Positions 1 through 12,200 of a stretch of DNA of 64,000 nt are shown here, piece by piece (positions within the stretch are counted from its first letter, which is position 1; every line of letters begins with the position of its first letter). Where the stretch lies: the NCBI GenBank assembly GCA_038503035.1, contig JAVSML010025216.1, positions 921,574 to 985,573 of the forward strand, written 5' to 3'. A program made the position numbers and the translations under genes. This DNA comes from Crocodylus rhombifer (taxonomy: Eukaryota; Chordata; Crocodylia; Crocodylidae). The notes below the pieces were generated by a model. The model saw only the letters and a list, made by a program, of their open reading frames with translations. It searched no databases and had not been told where the DNA came from.

Positions 1-58
1 CATCGTACACGGCGCGCTGCCCGGGGTCGCTCAACACCGCGTAGGCCCGGCCCAGCAC
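1..58 (-). CDS. DNAJC9: DNAJC9 coding exon 2 (truncated by window edge)
   Basis: The acceptor AG is at 60-59. The exon then reads VLGRAYAVLSDPGQRAVYD, which is J-domain helix III as in DNAJC9. It continues beyond position 1. Confidence 0.9.
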   Translation of the reverse strand, partial: MLGRAYAVLSDPGQRAVYD

Positions 59-312
59 CTACGGCGGGATAACGTTACGGCCGAGCCCTGCGGTCCCACC
101 CCGGCCCGGCCCGGCCCGGCCCGCCCGCGCACCTGGAAGTGCTGCGTGGCCTCGCCGCGGCGCTCGGCGGCGGCGCGGTCGGGGTGGACGCGCAGCGACG
201 CCTTGCGGTAGCCGCGGCGGATCTCGTCGGCCGAGGCATGGCGCCGCACGCCGAGCACAGAGTACAGGTCAGCGGAGCCGAAGGCCGCCTCGCACTGCTC
301 CAGCAGCCCCAT
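1..312 (-). CDS. DNAJC9: DNAJC9, first two coding exons (partial, runs off left edge)
   Basis: DNAJC9 is a nuclear J-domain protein that stimulates HSP70 and acts as a co-chaperone for histones H3-H4 (family knowledge). Two exons are visible on the minus strand: 133-312 (60 codons from ATG at 312) and 1-58 (19 codons plus 1 base, cut by the window edge). The product starts MGLLEQCEAAFGSADLYSVL, like vertebrate DNAJC9. The J-domain HPD motif is at residues 43-45 and the downstream helix reads YAVLSDPGQRAVYD. The exons join in phase 0 across a 74-bp intron with a GT donor (132-131) and an AG acceptor (60-59). This ATG was chosen because it matches the family N-terminus. The histone-binding C-terminal region lies outside the window. 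Confidence 0.93.
102..122. repeat. (GGCCC)n microsatellite in DNAJC9 intron 1
   Basis: About four copies of the pentamer GGCCC lie within the 74-bp first intron, in the CpG island. Copy number could vary and would change the length of this very short intron. Confidence 0.8.
133..312 (-). CDS. DNAJC9: DNAJC9 coding exon 1
   Basis: The exon has 180 coding bases from the ATG at 312-310 to a CAG|GTGCG donor. It encodes helices I-II of the J domain and the HPD loop. It lies inside a CpG island. Confidence 0.92.
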
Positions 313-730
313 AGCCCGGCCCCAGCCCCGGCTCCCTCTGGGCGGCGCTCCCGCCCTTGAGTTTGGCGCGCACGCAGCCGCCCTATGACCCGCGCCGCTT
401 TACGGCCGAGGCAGGAACTGCCGTAAAAGGAGCCGGTCCGGTCCCGCGAGACGTGGCGCTGAGCACGGGTAAGACACGGCGCACAGCCGCAGCAGGCCGA
501 CCGGGCTTAATAACGTTGGCCAGGGGGCGCAGTCCCGGGGGACCTGCTGCCCGGCAGGGTTTCCACGGAGCCCGGCGCCAGGGGAGCTGCTCTGGGCCGG
601 GATCTTGCCGCGGTGACCGCGCAGTCCGGAGCTGGGGCACGCCGGCAACAGACTGCACCTCTGCCCGCGCGGTTACCGCCGCAGATCCCGGCCCGTAGCA
701 GCCTGTCCTGCTGCACGCCCGGCCGCAGCT
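313..730 (-). promoter_or_regulatory. DNAJC9 CpG-island promoter with E2F-like site
   Basis: The GC-rich, CpG-dense sequence continues upstream of the DNAJC9 ATG to about 730. TTTGGCGC at 362-369 matches the E2F consensus and lies about 50 bp upstream of the start codon. E2F control would suit a histone co-chaperone, but that is inference. The transcription start cannot be placed. No divergent gene such as MRPS16 is visible on the plus strand. Confidence 0.55.
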
Positions 731-799
731 GCGGAGCTGGTCCCCGTGCAAACCGGCCCTAGCAACGTGCTTGTAAAGGGAGTCTCGATCAGCCACTCG

Positions 800-1150
800 G
801 CCCAATCCTGGTCTAGAGCACATGGTGCATGATATACAAGTTCAACCCCGAGCACACACTGCACCCCCCAAATCAGCCCTGAATGGTGGCTCTATGGCCT
901 GTCCAGGCCCACAGACAAGCACCCTACCCCAGAGCCAGTGCACAAGGCTGTTCCACATACACTTCATGTACCATGCGTCCTGTGCTGCATATGTCCAAGC
1001 CCCAGACTGGGACCAGCACACGCTGCACAGTCTGCAGGGCTGCTCTAGGGCTCCTGCTGCACAAGGTGTGCAGACCAGAGCAGTCCTCTGCTGGCTTTGG
1101 TGTGGAGAGCTAGTCTCGATCCTGGGGGCCAGACCTTCACCTCTTTTTCA
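800..1150. repeat. GC-rich, CA/TGCAG-rich interspersed sequence (unassigned)
   Basis: The base composition and words such as GTGCAGCA and CCCAGAGCCAGTG resemble the inner part of the hAT-like element at 39981-40630. I could not place termini. No coding capacity is seen. Confidence 0.3.
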
Positions 1151-1159
1151 GCCCACGAA

Positions 1160-1440
1160 CAACACAACTTAGAGCATCTTTTAGAAAGGCATCCAGTCTT
1201 GTTTAAAAGTGTTCCAGAGAAAATCGACCTGCTAAAAAACTCATAAGTTTCTGTTTCCCACTGTAAATTGCCCTTTAAATGTTTGGAAACCTAAATCAGG
1301 GGTTGCTTGCTCCCTGCTTACTTGAAGCTTCTTGGGTGATGTACACTAAAAAGCTGTTTTCCAGTCTTTAACTCTCCTCTGAATCCTTCCAATTACCAAC
1401 ATTTTTCTTGAACTATAAACAAACAAAGCAGTACTAAAGG
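1160..1440 (-). mobile_element. Old CR1/L3-type LINE 3' fragment
   Basis: The sequence resembles the antisense of an L3/CR1-like 3' region: 'agagcatcttttagaaaggcatccag...', then 'aaaactcataagtttctgtttccc', then 'ccaattaccaacatttttcttgaac'. It is diverged and non-coding. The rest of the stretch to the TFAM 3' UTR (1441-2390) shows nothing I can name. Confidence 0.5.
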
Positions 1441-2398
1441 CTTCGGGCCAGGGACCTACTTAATTCCCAGCAGCTGCAAAATCTAGGATTATTAGCAAGA
1501 AATCAACAAAAGAAAATGCTGGCTCCCTAGTAGGAGCCAGGGGTCCTTGCTACCAGGAAGGGAAGGTGCTGACTGGGAGGGCAGCACAAAGGGCAGCCAG
1601 CAATCAAGATGATGGCTGCCCCCTCATCCCTCTGGGAACTCCTCAATCAGTGCAGAGGGGCAGGGCCACCACAAAATGCCTGCATAAGGGGCTCTGTGGA
1701 GCATGAGTGGGCTGTGAAAAACCCTTTGTCCTGCTGCAATTTTAGCAGGTCCCTACTTAATATCATACAACCTTTTCATTCCTACTGTATATGCCCCTGC
1801 TCATACAGGCAAAGATTTCACTAGTATACATTAATTGTTGTTTAATGCATCAGTATTTTTCAAGGTGATTTTTGGAAAAATCCAAGGAAAAACGAACCTT
1901 TCTCAAAGTAGTATTGTGTGTTACCAGCAGCCCCTGGAAGCTCAACAAAGCAAATGCAAGCAAGTCAACTCAAAGGAGTAGGGAATTCCCTTTGACTACC
2001 TCATTTAAAGCAAAACAGAAACAACAACAAAGCCAAGTACCTGGAAGTACCTGACATTTCATGCAATTAATTTTTGTGACATTTTTAATTATTACCAACA
2101 CATTGAAAACTCAATTCTAAAAGGCATATCCTCTGAATATCCTGTGGGAGTTTTGCAATGGACTTTGGCAGGTGGGAAAAGGCTCTGGGAGTCACCAGTC
2201 AGCTTTTCATAGTGCTAACAATTGTATTCCTAAAAAATACATAACCAAGTCATAACAGTTTACACTTATTAATTAATATGTCACTTTTACACAAATTGCT
2301 CCAAAATTGAAAATGGCAAAATATTATTTTGCAGCTTTTGAAACAAAACAGTGGAATAATACTCAGATGAAGATGTTCTGTATAAAACTCAGTAAGTC

Positions 2399-2404
2399 TT
2401 TATT
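2399..2404 (-). terminator. Candidate TFAM polyadenylation signal (AATAAA)
   Basis: TTTATT on the plus strand gives AATAAA on the TFAM strand, about 575 bp beyond the stop codon. ATTAAA variants are also present near 2612 and 2085. Another AATAAA at 2975-2980 overlaps the TFAM stop codon itself. The site in use cannot be decided from sequence. Confidence 0.3.
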
Positions 2405-2975
2405 CTATGCATACCATTCAAGTTGCATAGATGTTGAGCCATATACAAAAAGGGAGATGGACAGACAAAAATCAATGCGCATATTGAGTAGTTTAACTGT
2501 AATACCTATGATTGAAACTACTAACAATACAGATAAAGACATATGTTTGTATCTACTAAATTACCATTATTCATACTAGGGAGGGAATAAAGTTTACTTC
2601 AGATTCTGATTTTTAATTATTGTAAAGTACTCAGGTGGTTGTAGAACATGGTTAAGTCTTATATTAAAAAAAAAAAAAAAAAAGCTAATGTTTGACTGTA
2701 TTATTCCAAATCAAGAATGATTTTCCAAGAAGCCAGTATAAAAAAAAATGTTCACAGCTTGATTAAGTTGGATTACTTTTATACAATGTTACAGCAGGAG
2801 AGGTCATTTTTTTTTAAACAGTTCTAAGAGTGACTCAAATTCCTTTCATAACTTTCAAGTTAAATATATTCTGCAGCCCATCTGAGTGTTTTTTCAGAAT
2901 GATGTAATAATCTTTTTACAAGCAGGATAAAGACATGGTAATCATAAGGAATTAAATATAAAATGTTTACCAGCT

Positions 2976-3230
2976 TTATTCTTCAGATTTTTTTGTCTCG
3001 ACTACTTTTGCCAGAACTTCAGGTGATGAGGAAGCTTTGGCTGTTTTAACAGTCACTGCAGTTTTTACTTTTGAAACCGTTGCTGGCTTTTTTGCTTTGT
3101 TCCTTAACATTTTGGATTTTTTTTCCCAACTTAGAAGATCTTCACGTCCAGCTTCAATCATTTGTTCCTTCCATAACTTCATTTCATTTGCATATCGAAT
3201 CTTATCATCTTCAGCCAACTGTACATAGTA
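2976..3230 (-). CDS. TFAM: TFAM exon 7 (box B end, C-terminal tail, stop)
   Basis: The exon has 255 bases: YYVQLAEDDKIRYANEMKLW and EQMIEAGREDLL, then a tail of about 45 residues rich in Lys, Ala, Thr and Val that ends KKSEE before TAA at 2978-2976. The tail is longer than the human one. Confidence 0.96.
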   Translation of the reverse strand, partial: YYVQLAEDDKIRYANEMKLWKEQMIEAGREDLLSWEKKSKMLRNKAKKPATVSKVKTAVTVKTAKASSSPEVLAKVVETKKSEE

Positions 3231-6200
3231 CTGAGAAAATGCATTATGTCAGAATGTTTCCTTAGGTAAAACACCATTTTCCCCTTCCTTTTCTGAACAT
3301 ATGCACATGTATGTTATTTATTTATTGAGTGACTGCATGCACATGATAGCAGGCAATTCCACTCAGTTCTGTGGAACTTTTTCTTCCTAACATTGCAGAA
3401 TTTTTTTATTAAGCATTCATTATTTTTGACAACAAATTCATCAGCACACATGAAACTACTAACATGATGCTATTCTACAGTCCTATGTTAAAGAGCAAAC
3501 AAAATAGTAAAAATTTAGTCATCTACATATTTAAAACACTGGCAATCATACCCCTAAAATGTTTGCAAGTTTTTCAGCTGAAGTGGGAAAAGGCCACATA
3601 ATAGGTACATGATACTAACCCTGTAAGCAGTACATGTACCATTCAACCTTAAAATTCTATTGAGATTTAAGCCTTAAGTGATTTGAGAAAAATGTCTTTT
3701 CATTTTAACTATTAAAAAACTCCTTAAATAACATGTCTTCCAGAAAATATTCCTGCCTCATGAAACTGCTGTCCACAAAAAAATGACAAATCACTGCTAG
3801 TCTGAGGTTTCCAATAACAACAAAATATCTTATTTATGAAATAATTACATTTGAAGAAATTTAACTGGTGAAAAACACATGTGCCATATTGTAATATGCC
3901 ACCCAACCTAACTATGTTTTACAAGCATGTAAAGAAATAATCACTGTTGGAATAAGAATAATTGTAAGGTAAAAGCTTAAAAAGATAATTTTCTTCAAAA
4001 ATTAACGAAGTACCTGAAAACAAATTCTTAAATGTCTTCTCAACTATACCTAAACAGTTGCTGCCTCTAGAATTAATGAAGTCATGCTATTATTCTGATT
4101 CAAGTCCATCACACCCTGGATTGAGTCATCCTGTGCCAAAACCAAGAGACACATACATACCTGTTTTTCAGAATTGGATAGATTTTGCCATTCGTCACCT
4201 ACCCATTTAATCTTTTCCTACGAAAAAAGTGAAGGTATATGAGCTTTTCCAGAACATTTATTTAGGAACAGCCTGCCCAAGCTTTTTTTTTTTTTTAAAA
4301 CAACTTCTGTAATAAATTTTGGATACAATTCTTAAGCATACTAAGGAGAAGAAAATAAAGTTTCACTAAAGCCAAATTATTTAACATCTTAACATTCAGC
4401 TCCATTTAAAACCAACATTCTTTCTGCTCTTAAAAGGGTAAGATCATAACTTAAGAAAGGCTAATGTGTGTTGGTTAGTACAAAGTATTAGCACTTTTTG
4501 TGCCTTACAAACAAATATAAACATTACATGAAACAATTTTTCATGTTATCCGCTTGCATTTTAGCAAGCAGATATGTTGATGATTTCACTGCTGTTTCTT
4601 TAATACTTACTAATCTGAATTTTATGTTTCAAAAATATTAATCACCACAAAGCCTTCATGAAGTAAGAAACAATTCTATGTCCTCATAAAGCAACTCAGA
4701 ATATCAACAGTTCCCCAACTAGTCTAAAACCAGAGATGAAAACTAGGAAATTACCAGTAGAAGTGATGAAGATGAGGAGGTTAGCAAGGAGTAAAGCTGA
4801 CAGTCCAGGAAGGTAGGAATGGGAAAGTAAAGGTAATTCATTGAACTTGAAGTTAGAGGGAAGTCATGAAACAAAAAGTTGGAAGCTAAAGGAAAGCAAG
4901 CAGAAAGCAGGGAGAAGAAAAAAAGAGAGAAAAGCAACTTGTTTCCTGAAAAGTGAAAATTATACTCTCAACACTAGGAACCTGGTCCAGTGTAAATAAA
5001 TTGCATAAATGGAACAAATCCGGAGACATAACCAGGCAGTTCCACATCTGGGGTAGCTGCACAATACCCAAGGCAGCGTCAGGTACTGTAGTGCCAATCA
5101 GCGGTGTGAGCAGCTGCCACTGTGGCTGTAGCTATTTTTGTACATCCTCCTTGTCCTCACCCACAAAGGCTGCTGCCTTGGTCACCCCCTCACCATTGGT
5201 TAGACCCTTTTTGTACCAGGACCCATTTGTAAACATGGATGGCCTTTCCTGACCCATTCCCCCTCGGTCCTGACCTGCAGCCCCCATCATATGTGGAGGT
5301 GGTGTGTGGGGCTGGGGGTCATAGGGGTGGGGCACAGGAGGCCCCAAACAGCCCCTTGTGTGCTGGTACTCTGATGGCCTAAGGGAAAAGCCACTGTTCC
5401 CCACATTTTTTTTTACTTTAAAGAAGAATCCACTTTTAAAGTCTGATCTGTTTTTGAAGTTTGTTTGCGACCCTTTTGCATATTCTTGTGACACACAGGT
5501 TGAGAAACACTGAGTTAACTACCAAACAAAGCCTTCATCATTCATTCACTATAAACTCATGGGTAACTAGGAAACAGGTTGATGGGCAGCTGCCCCAAAG
5601 ATTATGTATATATTTCTATTACTTCCATTCAAGTCAGTAACGAGCTATACCACCACAAGATGCAAACGGGTTAAAACTCGCTATTCCTAATACTGGATCT
5701 AGGTAAGATGGGGACAGGAGACAGTCTGAATAACATGAGGGGGAAATTCCTTGCATCACTCAAAAAGCTCTTTCCAATAATGAAGAGTATCATCAAAGCT
5801 GGACTGGGATCATCTTTTCTTGGACAGAATCAGTTAAGTTTCACATTAATTACTAAAACAGAACCTAGGACAGTTACAAACACATAAAATTGCACCAGTG
5901 TAACTATATGGATTTATAAACATCATAGTACTTGTCAACACAAGAAATGCAGATTAATTTAAAGTACAAATTTATATTAATTTAGTTTAACTGGTGAAAA
6001 TGCCTGTGTAAACCTGGTTATTTTAATTTAATAAAGCTTATATTAATTTAGCATGGCTCAATTTCTAATGGGCTTAAACAGATTTCTAACAGGTTTATCT
6101 AACCAATACGACCATAGAACTAAAATAAGCTTATCCACACCAGGTTTTGCACCATCGTTTTAAATTTTTACCATCAGTTAAGAGGTATACCTTTCTTGTT

Positions 6201-9200
6201 TAGATAAGACTTTAGCTAAACTGATACAACTTATTTTTTTGGACCATATCTATGACAGCAGTAGAGAAAAATGGAATAATTCCTTTGACAAGAAAAATGG
6301 ATTAAACCTTCAGCTGCTGAGTGTATATAATACTGAAGGTCTGCAGACCTGTTCTCAGTCCATGTATCCATATACTGGCTCAAGTGAGTAGATGAGAAAT
6401 AGCTGCAAAGGGGCAAACATACACTAATAACTCATGCTGCAGCCAAGCTAAATAACTGTTAATAATTATTAACACAGTTACTGACAGCCACAACAGAACC
6501 CAGAACAGATTTTTTTTTAAATCCCCATAATGTTGTGATATAGCTTTAACAATGGAAAAACCTAAACTAACCAATCTTGTCTTGCTTACCCGAGCTGAAA
6601 TTCCCTTAGCTTCTTGGAATCGTTCAGCCATGAAAAAGTTAAAGCTACTATGAGGTTTTTTAGGCTTTCCAAATATGGCCAGTTCCTTAAAAAAAAAAAA
6701 AAAAAAGGGGGGGGGGGAGAAAAAGCCAAATTAGTCATTTCTTCAGCCTTGCCTAATAGAATACTGTATGTTTCAATTACAACTCATTTAATCAAAAACT
6801 GGAAATATATCTTCAATATTTTATTGGTTACTTTAGTCTCTTTGTAAAATGTTGATTTTAAGTGTGATTTCTTACCTAAATCTGATCTACACTACAGATA
6901 GAAGGAAAAAATACCAAGACTACCTAGAATCAGAAACAGAACCAGTACTTCCAGTCCACATCTGGGTCCGCCACTGAGCATGCAGGGGACCCCCCCTGCC
7001 AGCTCAGCGATTAGCCACGAGGGGACCCCGGCTGCCCCCACTGGACCCGGAGGGAACCAGTCGCCAGGCTGGGGGGGGGGGGGTGCATTTCCCATGCATG
7101 CCGCAGTGCTTCTGGTCCACTTCCAGGTCCACCCCTGAGCATGCTGGGGATCCCCTGCACTCTCGTGGGACACTCCATCCACCCTACCATCTCAGTGTTC
7201 ACGAGCCACCTGGTACCTTGAGGTATGTAGAAAAAACATTTAAAGCTGTTTCTATGTCCAAATCATCAAATCTCTCCCAACTGATTAAGAGTTTTCTAAT
7301 TCGATTCAGAGAGATTAAAGGGTCTCCTGATTCTATTTTTATTTGGAGATTTGGCCAGCAAATAACACAGCCCTACTTGTAGGCAGCTCTCAATTCACCT
7401 CTCAGCCTTCCCTTCCTCAGGCTGAACAGGTCCAGTTCCTGGAGTCTAGCATGTACCTATCACCATAATGCAGGGCAACCCTGGTCACGCGGCTGCCTGG
7501 GTGCTTATGAGAAGGAAACCAGGTGGGTGTTTTTGCTCCCACACAGTCTTCACCAGCTGCAGCTGCGGTTAGGCAAGTAGGTTCCAGCAGCTGCCTGTAG
7601 GGGGGAGGTCCCCTAGCTTCTCAGCTTCCGAAGTGGCCTGGAGATGCCCAGAGTCCCGGGTCCCTACCTGGAGGGGAAGAGAGAGACAAGCCTTTGTCTC
7701 CTTTACCTGGTGTTCAGCACTGGATTGCTGGGGGACTTCCCTCAGTGTGGGCCTTCAGTTGCCTTGGGTGTGCTGTGCTATGCCATGCATGGGACAGCCA
7801 GGGGGCAACTCAGTACTGAGAGTGGCTGCCAAACTATGCAGGAGAGCACGTGAAAAGGCAAACTCACGTGCTGGGCCCAGAGCGTGCCTGTTTGTGAGAT
7901 CCAGTTGTGCAGCTCCCAAAAGGACTGGGCAAAATTGGGGCTGGAGTGAGGTGTAACACTCCTCAGCTCCACTCAGCTGCCCCCTACCACCTAATGCCCA
8001 CCCACTGCAAGCCCCACCAGCCTCCCAATTCTGCACTGGGGGATCAGGTCAGGATCCTCTGAAGGATCCGCTGGTGTCCTGGGCTCACGGGGTTTCCTCC
8101 CACCTCCATCTCGCACCACAGCCAGAGCTGAATATGGCTTTTGGGAGCCCTTTTTAAAATCCCATGAACACTGACATTACATGGGTTGGCACATGCGTAG
8201 ACCATTGCCAGTGCTATGCTGTGCTGATTACTGGAACCGGTGTCACTGTCCCTGACTCACCAGAGGAGGAGAAGGGGGCAGGTAAGTGTTCCCCCTTCCC
8301 TTAACTTCCACACGGCTCCCAAAGGGGCAGGGCAAAGTCGGAACCAGGGTGGGGCATGACTCTCCTTGGTTCCACTCAGCTGTCCCCACCACTTTATGCC
8401 CACCAACCATGGGCCCCGCCTACCTCCTGGATCTGGCCTGAGGGATTGAGTTAGGGTCCACTGGTAAGTCCACGGCTCACAGGGGCGCGACGGGTTTTCA
8501 CCTGTGCATCTCGCACCAGAGCCAAACCCAAATAGCAACCTAGTTGGTTGTTATTTCAATACACTAACACTGTTGTTCAATTGCACAGAGGAAAAGCTGT
8601 TATACTAATAACCTAACCTCCATTTGTCAACTGACTTAAATTTGGATATCTGGCTTCAAATACAAGTTCACTGGAAGAATGGAATATAATTAATACGTTA
8701 ACACAAGTTAATACACACCTGGTTCTAGTATAGCTATATAATCCTATTGCAAGTTGCTACACATAAGCAGAATTTTAAAGGGGTGAATTACAAGTTTTAA
8801 AATAGGTTTTCCAATTTTCTCTGGAACTCCTTCACTGTGTATAAAGAAGGTAAGAAAAGGTCCAATTTATAAGAAACATGCACACACACAGTGAAATGAT
8901 ACTTGAAATACTTACCCTCTTCTGCCTCTTCAATTCTGTACTAGCCTTTTTTTTAATCCTTTCTTCCATCAAAGCTGCTTTCTGGCTTGGCGTTAACTGC
9001 GCATTGTATAAGGCTAACTGTTCTTTGTATACTTGCATATCTATCTCTTCAGCTGCTTTGTAGGCCTATAAAAGTACAGAAACTATGAATACAACAAAAG
9101 TAAATGTATTACAAGTATGCTACCTTTAAAGTACTCAATATATCGAATTACCGTATAAACCATGCAGGCTGCAGCACATACCACAACTGCAGAGCCAGCC

Positions 9201-12200
9201 AAAAACTATCTAGGATCAGCAAGCTGTACAAAGACCCTAAAATACGCACTCAGGAGAATACGGCAGGTTGAGACCAGAAGACTTCTTGTGTATGAACTGC
9301 CCACTTACCACATTTTTCCTCTAAACATAACCTGTCCTTCCCCTCCAGGGGACATCACAATCCAGAGGATTTGACACAGCAAAAGACAATGGTTTATCCA
9401 CATGCATGCATTTCTGCTACAGATACCATGTTACACTTCAGTGGCCACTATATATCTAAGGCCCATAGGCATTCATATTATCATCCCACTGCCCCAGGGT
9501 AAGCAAAAGCAACTACAAGTCAATTTGTATGAGGAAAGTATTAGCAGAACTAAAAGTACAACTGATGATTCATCCAAAGCAATCTTGAAACGTTCCCTTT
9601 AGGTATTCAACAATAGTTTATGCAGCTCAGAGTAGATGAGCTCAGTCCTTCAAGTTAGCTGTACACCAGCTCAGAAACTGCTGCTCTTTCCAAAATACCA
9701 CTCAGTTTGTTCCTCTTACATTCCAAGCTTGGCATCAACAAAGGAAAATAAAAGGAATGAAAGAAAAGTTCAGTGAATCCCTGCTTTTTGTGAGAATTTC
9801 AGTATTATCTACCCAAACTTGTTTTCCTGTTAGCCATGATCTCCATGAGCTGGAAAAAAAACAACAGCAAACTCAGGCAATCCAAGCTTAAGGGGAAAAA
9901 TTATGCTTACTTGTTTCTCTGATACAGATAGGTTCCTCCAAGTGTGTGCAACTTTCTTTGCCATCTCCGAAACTGTTATACCTATAATTTAAATAACAAA
10001 TTAAAGTTATAAAGTTGTTGAGAGGAAATAAATTCTCTAGGGTTCAAAATGCATTTTTCCAATTTTCCCTAGAAAAGCACCTGCCCATGGTACTTTTCCT
10101 TGATAACATTTATTTAATTTTTTTTGTTTTATAAAATGTCCCCTCATTTGCCAGTTCCAGGAAGTAAAATCGTTTTTTTCCCAAAGTGTTATTCTTTACC
10201 ATTTGCTTAAGTATTCAGTATGGAACAAAACACCACCATTTCAGGAAAAGACATTTTTAGATGACATAGAAGGGACTTTTTTAAAAGTTTGGTTTATATC
10301 TTTTTCTTTTCTAAGAAATGTATAAAAAGGGGCCAGAGCTGCTACCTAACCCTCCCCCACCACCACCTCTGCACTCCCTGTGCCTTCCCTCTCCTGTCCT
10401 ACCTTTGCTGCATGTCCTACCAAGCTCTGTCCTCACTGCAGCTCAACTGCAGCCAGCCTGAAGCAGGATCCCACAGCACCAGTGCAGAAGCATGGGTAAG
10501 GAGGGAGAAGGACAGAGGCTGGGAGGGGAGGTCCAAGACACGAAAAGGGGGTGAAATGGCAGGGAAGGAGAGCAGGGGCTCAAGGTGGCATGGGGGGCAG
10601 ACACAAGGGGGGAGGCAAGGGGCAGGCAGGGACCCAGCTGTCTGCTCCCTCACCATCTTCATTGGGCAGGGGGGGATGGACAAGTTTAAGATGATCCTCC
10701 AATAATCAGTCTATACATGGAAAATTATAATAAATCAATACATTTTCCATGTATAGACTCCAATTATTCGGGGTTATCTTGAACTTGGGTAAATACAGTA
10801 GTGGAATTAGAAATGGTACAGGGGACAACCAAAACTATTACGGGTATGAAGCATTTACCATACCAGGAGATAATAAAAAGGCTAAACTACCTCAGTTTGG
10901 AAAGGAGAAGGCTGAGAAGGAATATAATAGAAATCTATAAAATAATGAAGGGTGTGGACAAAGCGAATGAGGAACTATTATTTACCAAGTCAGAATATAA
11001 GAACGTGTCTGTGTCTTAACTTATGGAACTCATTACCACTGGCTTTAGATGCAGATTGTATAGCCAAGTTCAATATGGGACCAGGCTAGGGGTGGGAAAA
11101 ATAGAGCCCACCAGCCAAAGGATTTTGTCTGATCCACAATGGGTCCTTTGGTCCTGCCTGGCCCAGGTGCGTTCCAGTCCATGGTGCATCCCACCGCCCC
11201 TGGGCATGCAGTGGGGGCGGGGTGGCTCCGTGGCTGGACTGCATTTCAAGGCAGCCCAGGAAGCAGTGGCTCCTTTTGGCTGCCACTACCTCTGGCCCTG
11301 ACTCCATGGTACTGGTGGGGACCTGCACACACAGCTCTGACCCCGGCCTGTCCCACACCTGCTCTGGACCCCCTCCTTGCTCACACTGAGTAGTGGCAAT
11401 GGGTGGGCAGAAACTGCTGCTAGGTGTGGGGGAAAGGGTGCTGTCTCCCCCTTGCTGCTGCTGGGTCCTTCTCATTGCAGCCTCCAAGAGCACACACCCA
11501 GGGTGCCCTGTGGCTCCTCTCTGCCACCATCACCACTGTCTCCAGGCCACCCAGTGAGGCAACAGGCTCTGGGCAGCTGCAGCAAGAAGGGCTCAGCAGC
11601 AGAAAGGGGGAAGTTACCATCTTCCCCTGTGCCTAGCAGCAGCTTTTACAGGGACATGACAACTGTTGCTTAGCATGGGCATGTGGTCTGGAGCAAGCAC
11701 AGGGTAGAGCTGGGATCAGGGCTGTGCACATGGGCTCTGGCTGATCCAGAAGTGGCCCACTCTGGCTGGGGCGAGTCCAGAGCTGGCGCAGGGTGGGCTG
11801 GGGTCACAGCTGTGCAGGCAGATTCTGGCTGGTCCACATTTCATTTGGCCGGGACTGTGTGCTCAGCTGCTGCTAGGCGCTGGTGGCAGTGATGGGAAGG
11901 AGCTGCAGGACACACAGGCTCGGGCTGTTGTAGGGTGGGCAAGGCTGGGATCACAGGAACAGATTGCAGGGCAGGGACAGTGTGGGAGTCAGAGCCATGT
12001 TCTGCTGCCCACATGCCCCTCAACCAGAGTGAGTTCTGTGGGCATGGGCATGCAAGGAGCAGATCACAGGTCTGCCCCACCCCAAACCTACACTGTCACC
12101 ATGCCACAATCCCAACCCTGGCTGTAGCTCCCCGTTGCTGCGCTCGGGGCTGGGATCTTGGGGTGGTAACAGCATGGGGCCAGGGCAAAGTTGAAAGCGG

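Noticed and set aside
357..698. MRPS16 or another divergent gene opposite DNAJC9
   Set aside because: The plus-strand frame has no similarity to MRPS16 and is explained by CpG-island composition.
2307..2579. 90-codon frame downstream of TFAM
   Set aside because: It lies antisense to the probable TFAM 3' UTR, is AT-rich, and has no recognisable domain.
2664..2683. A-rich tail as a processed pseudogene end
   Set aside because: No cDNA-like sequence precedes it and no target duplication is seen.
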